Shown: positions 52,801 to 63,266 of the stretch, in pieces
How positions within the stretch are numbered: position 1 is the stretch's first letter
Layout: each line of letters opens with the position of its first letter
NCBI GenBank assembly: GCA_038049695.1
Contig: CP142453.1
Span: 125,711,001-125,775,000 of the forward strand
Source of the DNA: Cinnamomum chago
Lineage: Eukaryota > Streptophyta > Magnoliopsida > Laurales > Lauraceae
Length of the DNA: 64,000 nucleotides
Direction of reading: 5' to 3'
Translations under genes and position numbers: made by a program
The notes under the pieces: model-generated
The model's database searches: none
The model's input: the letters and a program-made list of their open reading frames with translations, nothing else
Told to the model about the DNA's origin: nothing

Positions 52801-55800
52801 AACTGATTTTCCAAAATTTCGCGGAAAACCATTTCCACGGGGTCAAACTTGGTTCTCCACATATTGCAAAAAAGCTTTCCATAGAACCAATTTTGCACAA
52901 TGCCACAAAAACGTGCCATAAATCTCCAAATAAGAAAGGAAACTATATGATGGGAATTGCTTCCTCTCCGAGCAATATTGAACATCCTTTTAGGGTGGTT
53001 GTGGAACCCCACTAGTTGTACTTATAGGACCAGCCACATAGCTCGTTTTGTGTTTTGGGTCATGATCTACAAGTCCAATCTATCACATTGTTGCCCATTA
53101 AACGTGCATTATTGGGTCCTTTTGATTCAAATTGGGAATGATGGATCGAATCAATTGATCCACTATTTTTTTTTGTTTGAATCCCCGAATAATTCAGAAT
53201 ATTTGGATTTAATTTGGAATTAGATTGGCATCCATCTTGGCCCTTCATCCAATGTATTGACCTAAATTTGTTGATCTTGCCCCGATCAACATGGATCGTG
53301 AATCCCTTTGAGCAATCAAGTCAATGTAAGCAGTCAAGCACTAGATCAACACCCATAGGACCGATGAAATCTTGGCCATCCGCTCCTGCATCATCATCAA
53401 TCCGGATTCTTACTACAATTATAAGGAAAATGGCATGACATTATGACAAACATCTCCCTTTGTATTCACTGTAGGGATAAAGCAATAACGAACTTAAAAT
53501 AAAAGGCTCATTACTCAAATTAATTTACAATAATTGGTTGGAAGAGCTCAATGGTATCAACAAGTTCAAGGTACATAAGAAGCACAGATTGCAATGGTAC
53601 ATTGACTGTTCCTTTTCAATGAAGATGGTAGGAAATCAAATTAATGGAACACCAGGTGTTCAGCAAGGGTGTTTAACATAATGGTGATCACAACTCACCA
53701 CACCTGAGTCTAGGTATATATGGATCGAAAAACCCTTCTAATGTCTTGCCATACACCATATGTTTAGCAAGTCTAAAAGTTTGAACCCAGCATCAGGGAC
53801 ATCCATATAGACATAAAAAGGAAACCATTTTATGAGATAGGTTTATGTCTAAAATATTCTAGATTTATCCAAATATTATATGATGATACTGGCTGATGAC
53901 ATTATATTGAGTTGGTTAGGTACATTGAAATGAAAGGAATACCAAACACAATAAAGATAATCTGAAATGCCAAATTTAAGTTTCAACAGCAATCCCAAAT
54001 TTTCTGAAAGAACATATTTTTATGCAGTATCTTAGACATAGAATTAAAGAACACTATAAGTTGCAAAAGATGAAGCACGATAATCACAGAGCTGCAAGAA
54101 CCAAACCTTTGTTTTGTATCGCTGTTCAGCAAGACAAAGTTCACAGTCAAAATAAGATCTGAATTTGCATTATCACAGCCATCATTGAGAACTCCAACAG
54201 ATGGGTTTGTAAGGAACCGTTTTCGATATAATGCTTCCGAATACTTGAACGCTGGGTTACATATTTGGTATGTCTCAACTATGTCCTTGGTTAGTCTTGC
54301 AACTAACTGCATTGATTGAAAAAGAAAAATTGCAAGTATGAATTCTTCTGACTTTTTGTTCAAAAGAAGGTTCTTCAATGTTTTATTTTGATAAATTATG
54401 AGGACTACATAGTCTGATTTCTTTCATAACATTTAAGCAGGAAAAGAAGCACAGCCAAATTGGTACACATCTAAAGAAGGCATCCCCAATCTCTATTAAG
54501 TAATTAATGGAAGCATTTTTATGATTACACTAGTATTAACCATACATAACAAAAAGGAAGCCCATTCAAATGTTTATGAGATAAGAAATCAAAATTATAA
54601 TTACAATGATATTTCTTATAAATTGCATGATGAGAACACGTGAATACTCGGTGACTGCTGCATCTTACAATAGGAAAAACAAGCTAATTAACAGGAATAA
54701 TCTTACACAATTGAACTTAATTAACTCCTGTAAAGATGTGTGGAAAATAGTTATTTACAAATAAAGGAGCCCTCCATTATGCTCCTATTTTTCTTTGAGT
54801 TTAAACCTTGAAAATAAAATTTTCTGATAATACGGAAGGGTAGCATACCGAGAATGAGGATACTTCTTCAAATCAAAACACCAGAGGGTATTGATATTCA
54901 AAGTATTTGACTGGTGCACAACAACAAAAGATATAAATCTTCAGTTTTCTACTCGTCAGCAAGTACTAGGAGTTGAAGAAGAAACTTAGTCGATGATCAA
55001 TGATGATGAATATGTTGATCATACATGTCAATTATGTCTCGGCGGTCATTTCAGCTTTCATAGGTCATGTCTGTGTAACACCATTGCAGCGGAAAAAGAA
55101 TCCATTTCCCACACACATCGCTTTTCCACAATTTGTTGCAGCACCACTTCCACAAGGAAAAAAGAAAAAAACCAACTGTTTTTCTGCAATGCCGCAGAAA
55201 CGTAGAATTGCCTTCCTGAAGAAGAGGAAAAATGAAAGTCCACAGAAATGGTTGTGAAACGTGCCCTTAGCTTTTGGTTCAACCTAAGGACATTTTTTTC
55301 CGCTAAGAGATTCTTTTTCTTTTTTTGATAAAGAGATTCTTTTTTCTTAGGACAAGCAAAAAAAAAATCCTTGGAAAAGGCGCTTTTACCAATACTTTTT
55401 GTGCGTTTTTTCTCGACAAAAATGTTTCCGTCCACCTTGGTTTTCACTATGACAATTGGAGGCTTCTTTTCCATCTTTTTTCTTGTTATACCTTGGGAAA
55501 CCATGGGGACTGATTTTGTAATACAGGCAGAAGGCACCATCCAGTGCCACTCTCATCCCTGAACTGATTGGGTATCATGTGCCATCTTCAAAGCTGCATA
55601 TACTAGGTTTTATTCACCTTCAAACCTTCACTGCTGGTTTCCACCCTCTGATAGCTGACAATTATCGACTTGACCTGAGGCCGAGCTTGGGTGTTTTATC
55701 TCCAAACCAAATGAACTTGTGATCCCACTTCAAGATTGCTATTAGTGTTATGACCCACTTCACCGTTTCTTCGCTAGCTTCGGCCCTCTACAACATTTCT

Positions 55801-58800
55801 TTACTAGGATTTAAGCTAAGTAAAGCCATCTGAGATGAGCTTTCAGTTTATGAAAATAAATTGAGGCATGTAGGGAGAACTGAGCTCACAGTTGCTGTTT
55901 TTTCCTCCTTTCTTTGTTCCAACTTCCATGATCCTGATTCCTCCTATTTGGATGGAAACAAGGACCTCATTGATGTGGTATTTTCACCAGCAGGTGTCCT
56001 GGGCAAGGGTGGCAGAGGATTCTCAATCCTTGCGATCAACAAAACGAGGACCCCCTGAATTAAAGGTGGAGGCCAGAAATCCTGCACGGTGTAGAGCGGG
56101 GCTCCTGTAGGAGACCAAAACCCTCCATTCAACTATCTAAAATTAATCTAATCACAGTAACAATGCTTACTGTCATTGTCTCAAGATCAGAAAGAGTCTA
56201 AAAGCGAGGACCCTCCATTCACCATTTTTTTTTTTTTTTTGCAACTCAAAAAATACGCTATTATTTTGTGATTTAGAGCTTATTTACATATTAGAGCATT
56301 TGGTAAGCCTCTAATTCTATTTTTTTTTCTTTAGTTCTTATTTATGAATTAGAGCTGCTGCCAAAAAAAAAAAGCGCTGAGGGGGGATTTTTTTTTTTTT
56401 TTTTTGGTGCTTTTTTAGCTAAAGCAGATGAAGGTGAACAATGTGCAAGTGTTTTGGATGAAAATAACCTCATAAAATATTCAAAATGATGCAAATGGCA
56501 GGTTCTTCATGGTAATCTTTAAAAGGTGGACCCCAAATACCATAATTCCTAAAGGTGGGCCTCAATTATCACATGAAATAAGAGCTTTTTTATAATTTCA
56601 TCAAACACACTAATTGTAAATTAGAAATTAAAAATTAGAGGTTTTATATTACACCTTAAAATAATTAGCTCTTATTAATTAGACGAGAGCTTCCAAACAG
56701 CTCCTAAGACTCTTCATTGATAGAACATGAATAGCTATGCCTGATGATCTAAGGTGTTCATGTCTTGGGTCCATCAAAGAAACATGTTAGGGTCTTGATG
56801 GTGATCAGCGTGTCTAATTCAAGCCTCAATATCAATAGGCAATGCAGAGCCATTGATGGTCTCAATTGTTCATTAGTAGGGAAGGGCCCCATCACGGAAA
56901 AATCATTTGGGCTACCATTTTTGTCCCCACAGTACCATGGTGTAGGCTGTTTATTTGTTGGACTCCATGATGGATAGACTGCACGAGCATCTCACTTCTC
57001 ATACTTTTGTTGACTTATCCTCCGGGCTCCATCACGGATAAACAATGTACATCAACAACTTTTCTCAGACTGTTCATCTATTAATTAGAGACCATTTATT
57101 TGGCATTTGACTGGCAATGGGTAAGTTGACTGGGATTTGGAATTTGATTAGGGGATTCCATTAAGCATTTGAAGGAGGAGTAACAAAAGATAATTGCGTG
57201 ATTTCAAATCTCAACGAAGAAAGGTTGACAAAGGAAACATCCCCAGTGTCAACTATTCAATGTAACCCGGGGAGATTATAATTGGGTGGATATAGAATGA
57301 ACTCACATGTCTAGAAGAGTCTTCATTCACACTAATTGGTTATAATCAATGTTTTTTTTTTTAATAAAGAGCCAAATAACTCTGCATACTACTAAGCAAA
57401 TCATCATTGTCATCATCACCAAAGCCTTGTCCCAACCATGTTGAGATCAGCTACACAAATTTTGTTTTTCCATTCCAATCTATTTTGAGACAAATCCTCA
57501 AATAAGCTACACTTCTTCAAATCTATTTATACTACTTCCATCCACATCTTCTTTGGCCTACCCATTTCCCTTGGTTGGCCATCAACCTTCGTAGCCAAAC
57601 TTTTCCTAACCAGTGATGTGGCCCGGCCTACATCGGACATGCCCAAACCATCTCAAACGTGTTTCACTAATTTTATCCCATATTATTGCTACCCTTAAAT
57701 GCTCTCGAAAATTCTCATTTCTAATTTTATCCTTCCTAGTTTTACCACACATCCAAATCAACATTCTCATCTCTGGTACATCCATTTTGTTCATATGTTG
57801 CTTCTTGATTGACCAACATTCTGCTCCATAAGTCATAACTGGTCTAATCGTTGTCCTGTAAATTTTTCCCTTCAATCTTGTTGGCATTCGTTGGTCACAA
57901 AACACTCCGAAAGCAAGTATCCACTTAAACCATCCCGCTTTTATCCTATATTCAACATGTTCGTCAATCTCCTCATCCTTGCTAATTTTAGAGTCACGAT
58001 AACGGAAAGAATCTCTTTATGGTATCTTATGGTCTTCAATTCTCACAGTAGTTTCAGCTCTCTCTATGCCTATTGAAGTTGCAATCCATATATTCCATCT
58101 TTATATGGCTTCTTTTAAATCCTTTGGATTCTAAAGCCTCCCACCATCTCTCGAGTTTTGCATTCACACCATCTCTTGATTCATCTACGAACACTATATC
58201 ATCTGCAAATAACATATACCAAGATGTCTCTTCTTAAATATGAGCAGTTGACTCATCCATAATCAGTACAAAGAGATAAGGGCTTAGGGCTGACCACTGA
58301 TGCAGACCTATAGTCGCTGGGAACTCACATGTCTCTCCACAAGTAATTCTCACACTCGTTACTACTCCTTCATACATGTCTTTAATAATTTCAATATGAT
58401 CTCTTAGAACATTCCTTTTATTTAAAACCCACCAAATTAAATTTCTAAGTACCATGTCATAGGCTTTTTCTAGATCGATGAAGATCATGTGCAAATTTTT
58501 CCTCTTCGCTCAATATTTTTCATTAATTGCCTAAGTGAGAAGATAGCTTCCACCATTGACCTCCCTGGCATGAAACCAAATTGATTTTCGGATATCTTGG
58601 TCTCCTGTCTGACTTTCATAAGTTTGCATAATACAAAGCAAATCAATGCACTTATTTGATGAGGATGCCATTTATTTCTATCAAACTAAGCATGAGGGGC
58701 AATAATCCCAAACATAAACTAAGGCTGCGTCTGGATTAATCATCTTAATCGACAATTTCACAGCTTGAGTTGTTTTGGTCATTCAGCTGTCCATAGTTCA

Positions 58801-59873
58801 TGGATTCTTGATTAATCCAAATCCTTTGATTCCTACCTCAATTCACTAATTTCTTAGGCAGAAGTTTTGTAACTGCTTAGTCCTTTCAATGAATGATATT
58901 AAAAAAAATTAATTGGCAACTCATTTAGGTCAATAATATATATAACAAAATCTAGCACTAGCAAGTAGCAATAAGTTGGGGATGAGAAAATGTTGAACAA
59001 TATCCTACCTGATCCTGATTGTACTTCACAATTTATGTGCAAACCCGGAAGCAAAACAAATGCAAAACCACCCACTCTACAAATTATTCAAAACTCAAAC
59101 GATTTGTACTTTGGGTTCCTGTGACAAGTCAAGCAGCAACTTCTAACCAGACTAGCCTGCCTCTCTGCCCTCTTACTTGTACTGCTCCAACAGTTCCAAA
59201 CACAGTTTCAGAAAGGACCAAAACATCTTTATCTCCAATAACCATATTCAAAATTCCAAGGAAGCCGAACCTGTTCAAAACCATCTTTATCTCCAATGGC
59301 CTGCCCCTCTTTACTTTCTCATGGTGAAATACAAGCTCAGATTAAATGGGACATCATCCTGTTTTAGAGGTGAAATAGCTCTCTTTTGCCGCCTTTCTTT
59401 GCAGTAATGATCCGAAACAAAGCTCCTTTTTTTTTTGTGTGTGTTTCTCAATGCCCTTTAGGTTACCCATCAATATCATTTCTCCTACATGTTTTAAATA
59501 GGGATTCTTTGCATTCTTTTCCAATGGAACTCCTTACAGAGCTACATTCCCAGCATATTCTAAATTCAAAACCAATTACACAACAAGATACCAAAATCAC
59601 AGGACAATGAATGCCCTCATCAAAGATAATTCATTCTGACAAGCAATTTGCAATAATCACCATCAGCGCATTACCATAGTGAAACGATGGTGGTGAGATA
59701 CATACTGATCTTTTCACGATAACCTGCAGGGAACTTGATCTCTGGGAAGCCGCTGTGGAAGAAGAGGATGGGGGCAAGTAAGGGCGGAAATTGTTGCAGG
59801 ACGGATTCCACGTCGACCGCGAGATGGCCGCCGATCGTCGACGGGCTTCGTCTTCCAATCCAGCAACGTCCAT
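30123..59873 (-). CDS. YAK1: YAK1-type dual-specificity protein kinase (DYRK family), 18 coding exons
   Basis: Plant YAK1 kinase, a growth regulator known to act downstream of TOR. Exons (minus strand): 59873-59706, 54306-54107, 44267-44114, 44023-43917, 43749-43680, 42727-42645, 42561-42483, 42353-42313, 41299-41177, 39142-38992, 38887-38773, 38471-38389, 38282-38208, 37844-37770, 37549-36735, 34548-34369, 31674-31379, 30199-30123. Junctions are in phase; total 963 aa, close to the usual plant length. Order: N-terminal region with [18 protein letters not shown] (57-74); ATP loop GQGTFG (131-136); catalytic Lys153 (AVKIIKN); HCDLKPEN (248-255, Asp250); DFG (271-273); activation-loop YSY (283-285), the DYRK autophosphorylation pattern; [17 protein letters not shown]; kinase end near [11 protein letters not shown] (449-458) and HPFVTGEHF; then a long Gly/Ser/Pro-rich low-complexity tail with DPGDW and the family ending DYGSIT. 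Introns 1 (5.4 kb) and 2 (9.8 kb) hold mobile elements; intron 8 looks U12-type. Confidence 0.95.
31074..31310. mobile_element. Candidate MITE in YAK1 intron 17
   Basis: The left end CATTTGGATGCATGGAAT and the reverse complement of the right end, GTTTGGATGTGTGAAAT, form an imperfect inverted pair about 230 nt apart, with no coding content between. A target duplication is not clear, so the family stays open. Confidence 0.45.
32541..33024. mobile_element. TRIM-like unit: two LTR-like repeats around a 46-nt core, YAK1 intron 16
   Basis: Two direct repeats, 32541-32760 and 32807-33024, both start TGTAA(T/C) and end GGTCTCACA. They share CAGCCCA-like text, CCCACTACCA, CTTTGGCCCATGG, GCTCCCTTTCCGATGT, TTCATTCCTCACC-like text and GCAGCCCAGCTTGGGG. 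The 46-nt middle has no coding content and no clear primer site. Flanking ATCCT (32536-32540) and ATCCC (33025-33029) match at 4 of 5 positions, in keeping with an old target duplication. Similarity of the repeats is roughly 80-85% by eye, so it is an old insertion. A simple tandem duplication of a solo LTR is an alternative reading. Confidence 0.55.
38441..38764. repeat. Recent 180-nt-period duplication carrying the acceptor and start of YAK1 exon 12
   Basis: Segments 38441-38584 and 38621-38764 (144 nt) are identical by eye except at one position (TATGACAC versus TACGACAC), with a 36-nt linker that is itself a partial copy. Each copy holds the YAK1 acceptor TGTGCAG and about 30 nt of exon 12. 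The copy at 38641-38651, nearer exon 11 in the transcript, runs out of exon sequence into the linker. The copy at 38471 leads into the whole exon. Confidence 0.95.
40708..41011. mobile_element. Candidate MITE in YAK1 intron 9
   Basis: The left end GGGCTTGTTTGG faces CCAACCAAGCCC on the right (reverse complement GGGCTTGGTTGG, 11 of 12 matches). Inside, (C/G)AAGTAAGGTAAAG on the left pairs loosely with CTTTACTCCACTCAA on the right. The 304-nt unit has no coding content. No convincing target duplication was found. Confidence 0.5.
41300..42312 (-). other. YAK1: U12-type (minor spliceosome) intron 8 of YAK1
   Basis: On the minus strand the intron opens GTATCCTTTT at 42312, which fits the U12 donor consensus (G/A)TATCCTTT in full. 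Its 3' end reads TTCTTGACCTTATCTTTAG, where TTCTTGAC fits the U12 branch consensus TCCTT(A/G)AC with one mismatch, 12 nt between the branch A and the AG end, inside the usual U12 range. Using this donor gives [12 protein letters not shown], in line with the DYRK/YAK1 pattern [12 protein letters not shown]. The nearby U2-like choice at 42318 would lose two conserved residues. Confidence 0.8.
43064..43379. mobile_element. TRIM (terminal-repeat retrotransposon in miniature) in YAK1 intron 5
   Basis: Two 111-nt LTRs, 43064-43174 and 43269-43379, share TTGGGAAGTCCCACATCGCC at the start and TATATGGTTTCTTACA at the end. Directly after the first comes TGGTATCAGGGTGGG, matching the usual initiator-Met tRNA primer site, and just before the second comes GAGGGGGAG, a purine tract. 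The 5-mers CCCAA at 43059-43063 and 43380-43384 are identical, giving a target duplication. The LTRs differ at about 7 of 111 positions (about 6%), so the insertion is of moderate age. It carries no coding sequence, as is normal for TRIMs, and looks structurally whole. Confidence 0.88.
43813..43842. repeat. (CT)15 microsatellite in YAK1 intron 4
   Basis: On the transcribed strand it reads (AG)15. Intron 4 is only 167 nt (43916-43750), so the run makes up nearly a fifth of it. Confidence 0.95.
45052..45275 (+). pseudogene. LINE reverse-transcriptase fragment in YAK1 intron 2
   Basis: The translation holds [29 protein letters not shown] and [16 protein letters not shown], clearly the plant LINE pattern around the reverse-transcriptase active site. 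The usual FADD reads FVDN here, so the catalytic Asp pair is lost, and the frame stops soon after. Only about 70 codons remain. It is on the opposite strand to YAK1 and just upstream of the Ty3/gypsy element. Confidence 0.8.
45341..45643 (+). other. Unidentified 100-codon open frame next to the gypsy 5' LTR
   Basis: An ATG-to-stop frame rich in Glu, Asp, Gln and Ser (for example [17 protein letters not shown]) with no domain I recognise. It ends 10 nt before the 5' LTR starts. It could be a remnant of another retroelement's coding region or a captured host fragment; chance cannot be ruled out. No splice context ties it to YAK1, which is on the other strand. Confidence 0.3.
45653..46076 (+). 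repeat. 5' LTR of the gypsy element
   Basis: Starts TGTAGTTCGAGCC and ends GGCTACATCA. It contains TTATAAATATATGAAT as a likely core promoter. Confidence 0.9.
46875..51600 (+). pseudogene. Gag-pol remains of the gypsy element
   Basis: Parts by approximate position: gag 46875-47770; CCHC zinc knuckle ([14 protein letters not shown]) near 47965-48006; aspartic protease region with IIDGGSAMN near 48300-48545; reverse transcriptase about 48930-49690 with [11 protein letters not shown] near 49340; RNase H about 49750-50120; integrase zinc-binding and core about 50280-51000 with the MDFVLGLP and [11 protein letters not shown] stretches; chromodomain-like end about 51410-51600 ([11 protein letters not shown]). 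The clade within the chromoviruses is not resolved. The coding capacity is broken in several places. Confidence 0.9.
51628..51948 (+). repeat. 3' LTR of the gypsy element
   Basis: Starts TGCAGTTCAAGCC and ends GGCTGCATCA. It pairs with the 5' LTR at 45653-46076. Confidence 0.9.
52088..52498. repeat. Tandem duplication of about 201 nt in YAK1 intron 2
   Basis: Copies start at 52088 and 52289 with GAACACTCTCAAACC and end in AACTTTAACGGGTCCTT. They are nearly identical; the second has a small insertion of about 9 nt around GGGCACATA. It lies just outside the 3' end of the gypsy element. Confidence 0.95.
52762..52925 (+). repeat. Dispersed repeat, copy 1 (YAK1 intron 2)
   Basis: Shares a CAC(T)TTTCCACAAGGAAA-like start, runs with GCAGAAAAA, and an AAACGTGCC end with a second stretch at 55130-55270. 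Probably a decayed MITE family; ends are uncertain. Confidence 0.35.
55130..55270 (+). repeat. Dispersed repeat, copy 2 (YAK1 intron 1 side)
   Basis: Contains CACTTCCACAAGGAAAAAAG, AATGCCGCAGAAACG and GAAACGTGCCC, paralleling the stretch at 52762-52925. It lies in YAK1 intron 1. Ends are uncertain. Confidence 0.35.
56292..56706. mobile_element. Candidate MITE in YAK1 intron 1
   Basis: The left end TAGAGCATTTGGTAAGCCTC and the reverse complement of the right end, TTAGGAGCTGTTTGGAAGCT, form an imperfect inverted pair, followed inward by TCTAATT on both sides. The body is A+T-rich with no coding content, typical of hAT-like plant MITEs. No clear target duplication was found. Confidence 0.45.
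57401..58620 (-). mobile_element. 5'-truncated LINE in YAK1 intron 1
   Basis: The minus-strand translation shows reverse-transcriptase segments in order: [20 protein letters not shown] (near 58580), [11 protein letters not shown] (near 58490), [20 protein letters not shown] (near 58290), [13 protein letters not shown] (near 58200, active-site FADD kept), then the C-terminal part [16 protein letters not shown] and [10 protein letters not shown] (near 57640-57830). The 3' end carries the common plant LINE tail GGTTGGGACAAGGCTTTG-like sequence and then TGATGATGACAATGATGA, a simple tail. The endonuclease half is missing, as expected of 5' truncation. The frame shifts and stops between segments, so it is inactive. 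It lies in the same orientation as YAK1. Confidence 0.88.
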
Positions 59874-60250
59874 GTCCGAGCCGATCAGCCTCCCATCGAA
59901 AAAGATAAGAGCAATAAATCTTTATTGATCAAACCCTAAAAAGATAGATTAGGAAATTCACCTAGGGTTTTGATCAATTGAGGCAATAGATGATTTTCCA
60001 GAAGAATCCAATCCCATCTTCTCATGGGGAAGATGTGATTTTTAGGAAGTAATTCCGATTGATTCAGTTATTACAAACCCAATGAAGAAATAGAAGAAGG
60101 AATCGGAGAGATTTAGAGAATGTTGAGATTTTTGAAGACGTTGAAGGAGGTGACGAATGTGGACGGAAACACGACCCTCCTCTTTCCGAATGGTTTTGGG
60201 TTTGGGTTTTCAGCGGCCGTAATGCCGAACTTGGTCACTTATATCTGCCG
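59874..60250 (-). promoter_or_regulatory. YAK1: 5' leader and promoter region of YAK1
   Basis: Sequence directly upstream of the YAK1 ATG on the minus strand. The ATG context is CGGACATGGAC, with A at -3 and G at +4, a good plant start. A TATA box or exact start site could not be settled. Confidence 0.4.
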
Positions 60251-62905
60251 TTACCATGGTTTAGATTGAGTTTACTTAACCGTACATGGTCAACTACTGT
60301 AGCGGATGCTTCTTTTTGTTAAATAACAGGAAATTGAAATTGGGGTACAAATCACTCCTCAAGCAAGTGGATGGGCCCACACGTAAAAATAATATATATG
60401 TAGGGCCACCTTTAGAATTTTTTATATTCTTTTTAGGTTTTTGCCCCAAAATTACCTTCTTTGTCTGTTTGTTTGGAATAATTATGAGAATTCTTGTCTC
60501 AACTCCCGTCTAGCATTTGAAATGTTGAAATTCTAGGAATTGATAAGGCTAAAAGTGTCTTTTTATAACGCTTTGTATTTTAGATTCTTGCCTTAAACAA
60601 GGCATTTTGAATGCCTCGGTGACAAGATGTCACATATGTTAAAAATTCATGATAAGCCCAAATCCTTGTTAGAAATGTCTTTAATGAAATAGGTCATTTG
60701 TTTCTTTACTAGAATTCCTGACATGAATTCACTGTGTTGGGGATTTTTTGGCATGATGTGTCCCCGTCCTTGATATTTGCAAATGTCGTGTTTCTTCCTG
60801 AGCAGTTCAAAATTTCAACCACATGAAATGTCTCAAATGACCTTTAGAAATTCAAAAATTCCAGCTCCTCTTTGCCTTTTGGTAGAACTTGTGAACGCTC
60901 AATTAAGTACAATGAAACATCCAGGAATTCCACTGTATGTAAGGATTTAGGAATTCGCCGTACAGAAAATCCTTGAATTCTAGAAAAGGAACAGGCTCTT
61001 TTGGATGACTTTTTCCCCTCTCTTCCCCAAAACTCTGATTTTACCGAAACTTCTCCATATTAGGGGAAATGACGAAATTTTTCAAACCTCCTTTTCTTAA
61101 TTTTTCAGACCTCCTTTTCTTTAGTCTCCGGCATTCATTTATCTTTTACTTTTTTTCTCCATATTAATATGATTTCTCCTTTTCTATTTCTTTACCAAAC
61201 ATTCGGTCATTGTGACTTGTGTGACACATCTTTATGTGAACAATTCACAGTTATATATTGAACTGAAATCTTATACAATAAATATATTGGGAATGGTTGT
61301 TCCTATGACCAACTTTGAATAATGGAAGTGGGCCTCGAATAAGATAAATTAATCATTTTTTCATTTGTTTAAAAAAGACCAGTCTTTTTGTCCATGATCC
61401 GAAATGTACATTTTTTTGGGTCCTAACACCAAAAGTCACGTTGATTAATAGATGGTGAGGATGAAAGACTCATAAAATTTTAGTTGCTTGTCTTACTTAT
61501 TGCTAATTTAATTGCATTAAATTATTTATTAGGAATTATAAGGAACCGTTTTACCACTAATTTCTTATCCTGAATATATAACAAGGCATTTTTATTTTCA
61601 CATAATTGAGTTCTTAGGGATTTAAATAATGAATTCATTATCGTTAAAATATGATTGGGCCAGTTAATTATCATGGATTTGAATTTCTAAGAATTCAAAA
61701 TAACTCATTCTGCCATGAAAGATAGAACCGATTTGTTCACATGAAATTGAATTCCTACAAATTCAAAGAAAATAATTTTACCATGAATTCCCTTGTCTTG
61801 AAAATTTATAAATGCTTATTTACATAAATAGAATTCTCAGGAAATAAAAAACACACTTTGCCTTAAGTTCTTTATCTTGAATATATAATTGGATATTTTT
61901 TATTTTTATGGAATTGAATTCCTAGGAAATATTATTGTCGTCTTGTCGTTTAAAAAAAAAACATTAAAACAAAGTCATAAAGTTATTGTCCATTTCTTTG
62001 ATTTCAAAATTGAGGTATATCTTGAACTTAATGTATATTATAATATGGTAAAAGTAGCAAACAACTTACATTCAAAACCTATTGATTTTTTTGGAAACTG
62101 CTAAACAACAACAATACTGTAATATTTTATTATGTAATATCTTATTTTTCTAATATTTAAAATTAAAAATATCTTATTCTGTACATATCCAAACACGTCC
62201 TAAGATCCAAAATAATATAAAAAAATACATGTTAAATCACCACTCCACAATTACATAGTAACATTATATATTTTTATCTAGACTCATTTACGTATGTATG
62301 CATTTAAGCACAGAAAACGCAACAAACTTGCCAAAATTCCAAACCCATTCACAAAATATATTTTTCTTATGTTACATCCCACACTATGGGTATTTTAGTC
62401 AAAAAATACTGTAAAACTTCGGGAAAGGGGAGGGAAAAGTCATCTCTATAGGTAAGTTATAGGAAAAAATCTCTTTTTTTTCCTTGTTCTTGATGAGAGT
62501 ATCCTAGCATTTGCACGACCCCACGAAGGGATCAAACCCCACAAAGGGATCAAACCCTTGTTCTTGATGAGAGTATCCCTAGAATACATGCACAACCCCA
62601 CGACACACGTAGGGATCAAACACTTGCCTTACTAGTCAACGGCTTTGGCATGATATCCAACAATGCCCACTTTTAGAAATTAAGAAAAAAATTACAAAAA
62701 TGTTCATGATAGAGATTGAATGTAGGTCCCATAAAGTCATCAATACAGAACTAGAGTGTGGGGCATTGTTTAAGTATGTAGTAATTTTTTTTAAGAATAA
62801 CCAATATTATTAACAAGAATACAATTGGGGTGGGGTGCAAAAATAGCTTATCTCTCATAATAAGGCGAGAGTATCTCTCATAAGAGCATCTCCCATATAT
62901 ATGAA
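60251..62905. other. A+T-rich intergenic spacer
   Basis: Long A+T-rich stretch. One visible structure is a short local duplication at 62516-62580, where GATCAAACCC and CTTGTTCTTGATGAGAGTAT recur. No open frame of note has a recognisable domain. Confidence 0.5.
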
Positions 62906-63266
62906 ATATTCATATGCATCAATCCCTCACCATGTTATGGTGAGAGACGACATAGTATGATTGACTTTATAACACATCCGAACCATCCACACACATGGAA
63001 CCCCCCTTATGTACACTAGAATTTTTGAATTTTCACCTATCTAAATGGATTAGACCGTTGGATCGAGGGTCAAATTTTTCTTCACTATAAAGTCATTAAA
63101 TTTGTAGGCCATGGATGAAGGGGTTAGAAGCATGGGATTGACCCCACATTTGATATATGATCTCATCCAAAGTGTCTCTTCTTATCTCTCACAAGTCCCA
63201 TGATTAGTGGGTCCCTAGATGGGCCCCATTAAATTTGTCCCTCACCAAGGATGCACAAGAATATCC
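62906..63266 (+). mobile_element. Mutator-like MITE
   Basis: The left end ATATTCATATGCATC and the reverse complement of the right end, ATATTCTTGTGCATC, match at 13 of 15 positions. Flanking TATATGAA occurs on both sides (62898-62905 and 63267-63274), in keeping with an 8-9 bp target duplication as made by Mutator-like elements. The body (about 361 nt) has no coding content. A shorter inverted relative lies at 29091-29323. A TATAT motif also flanks that copy, which weakens the target-duplication argument a little. Confidence 0.65.
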
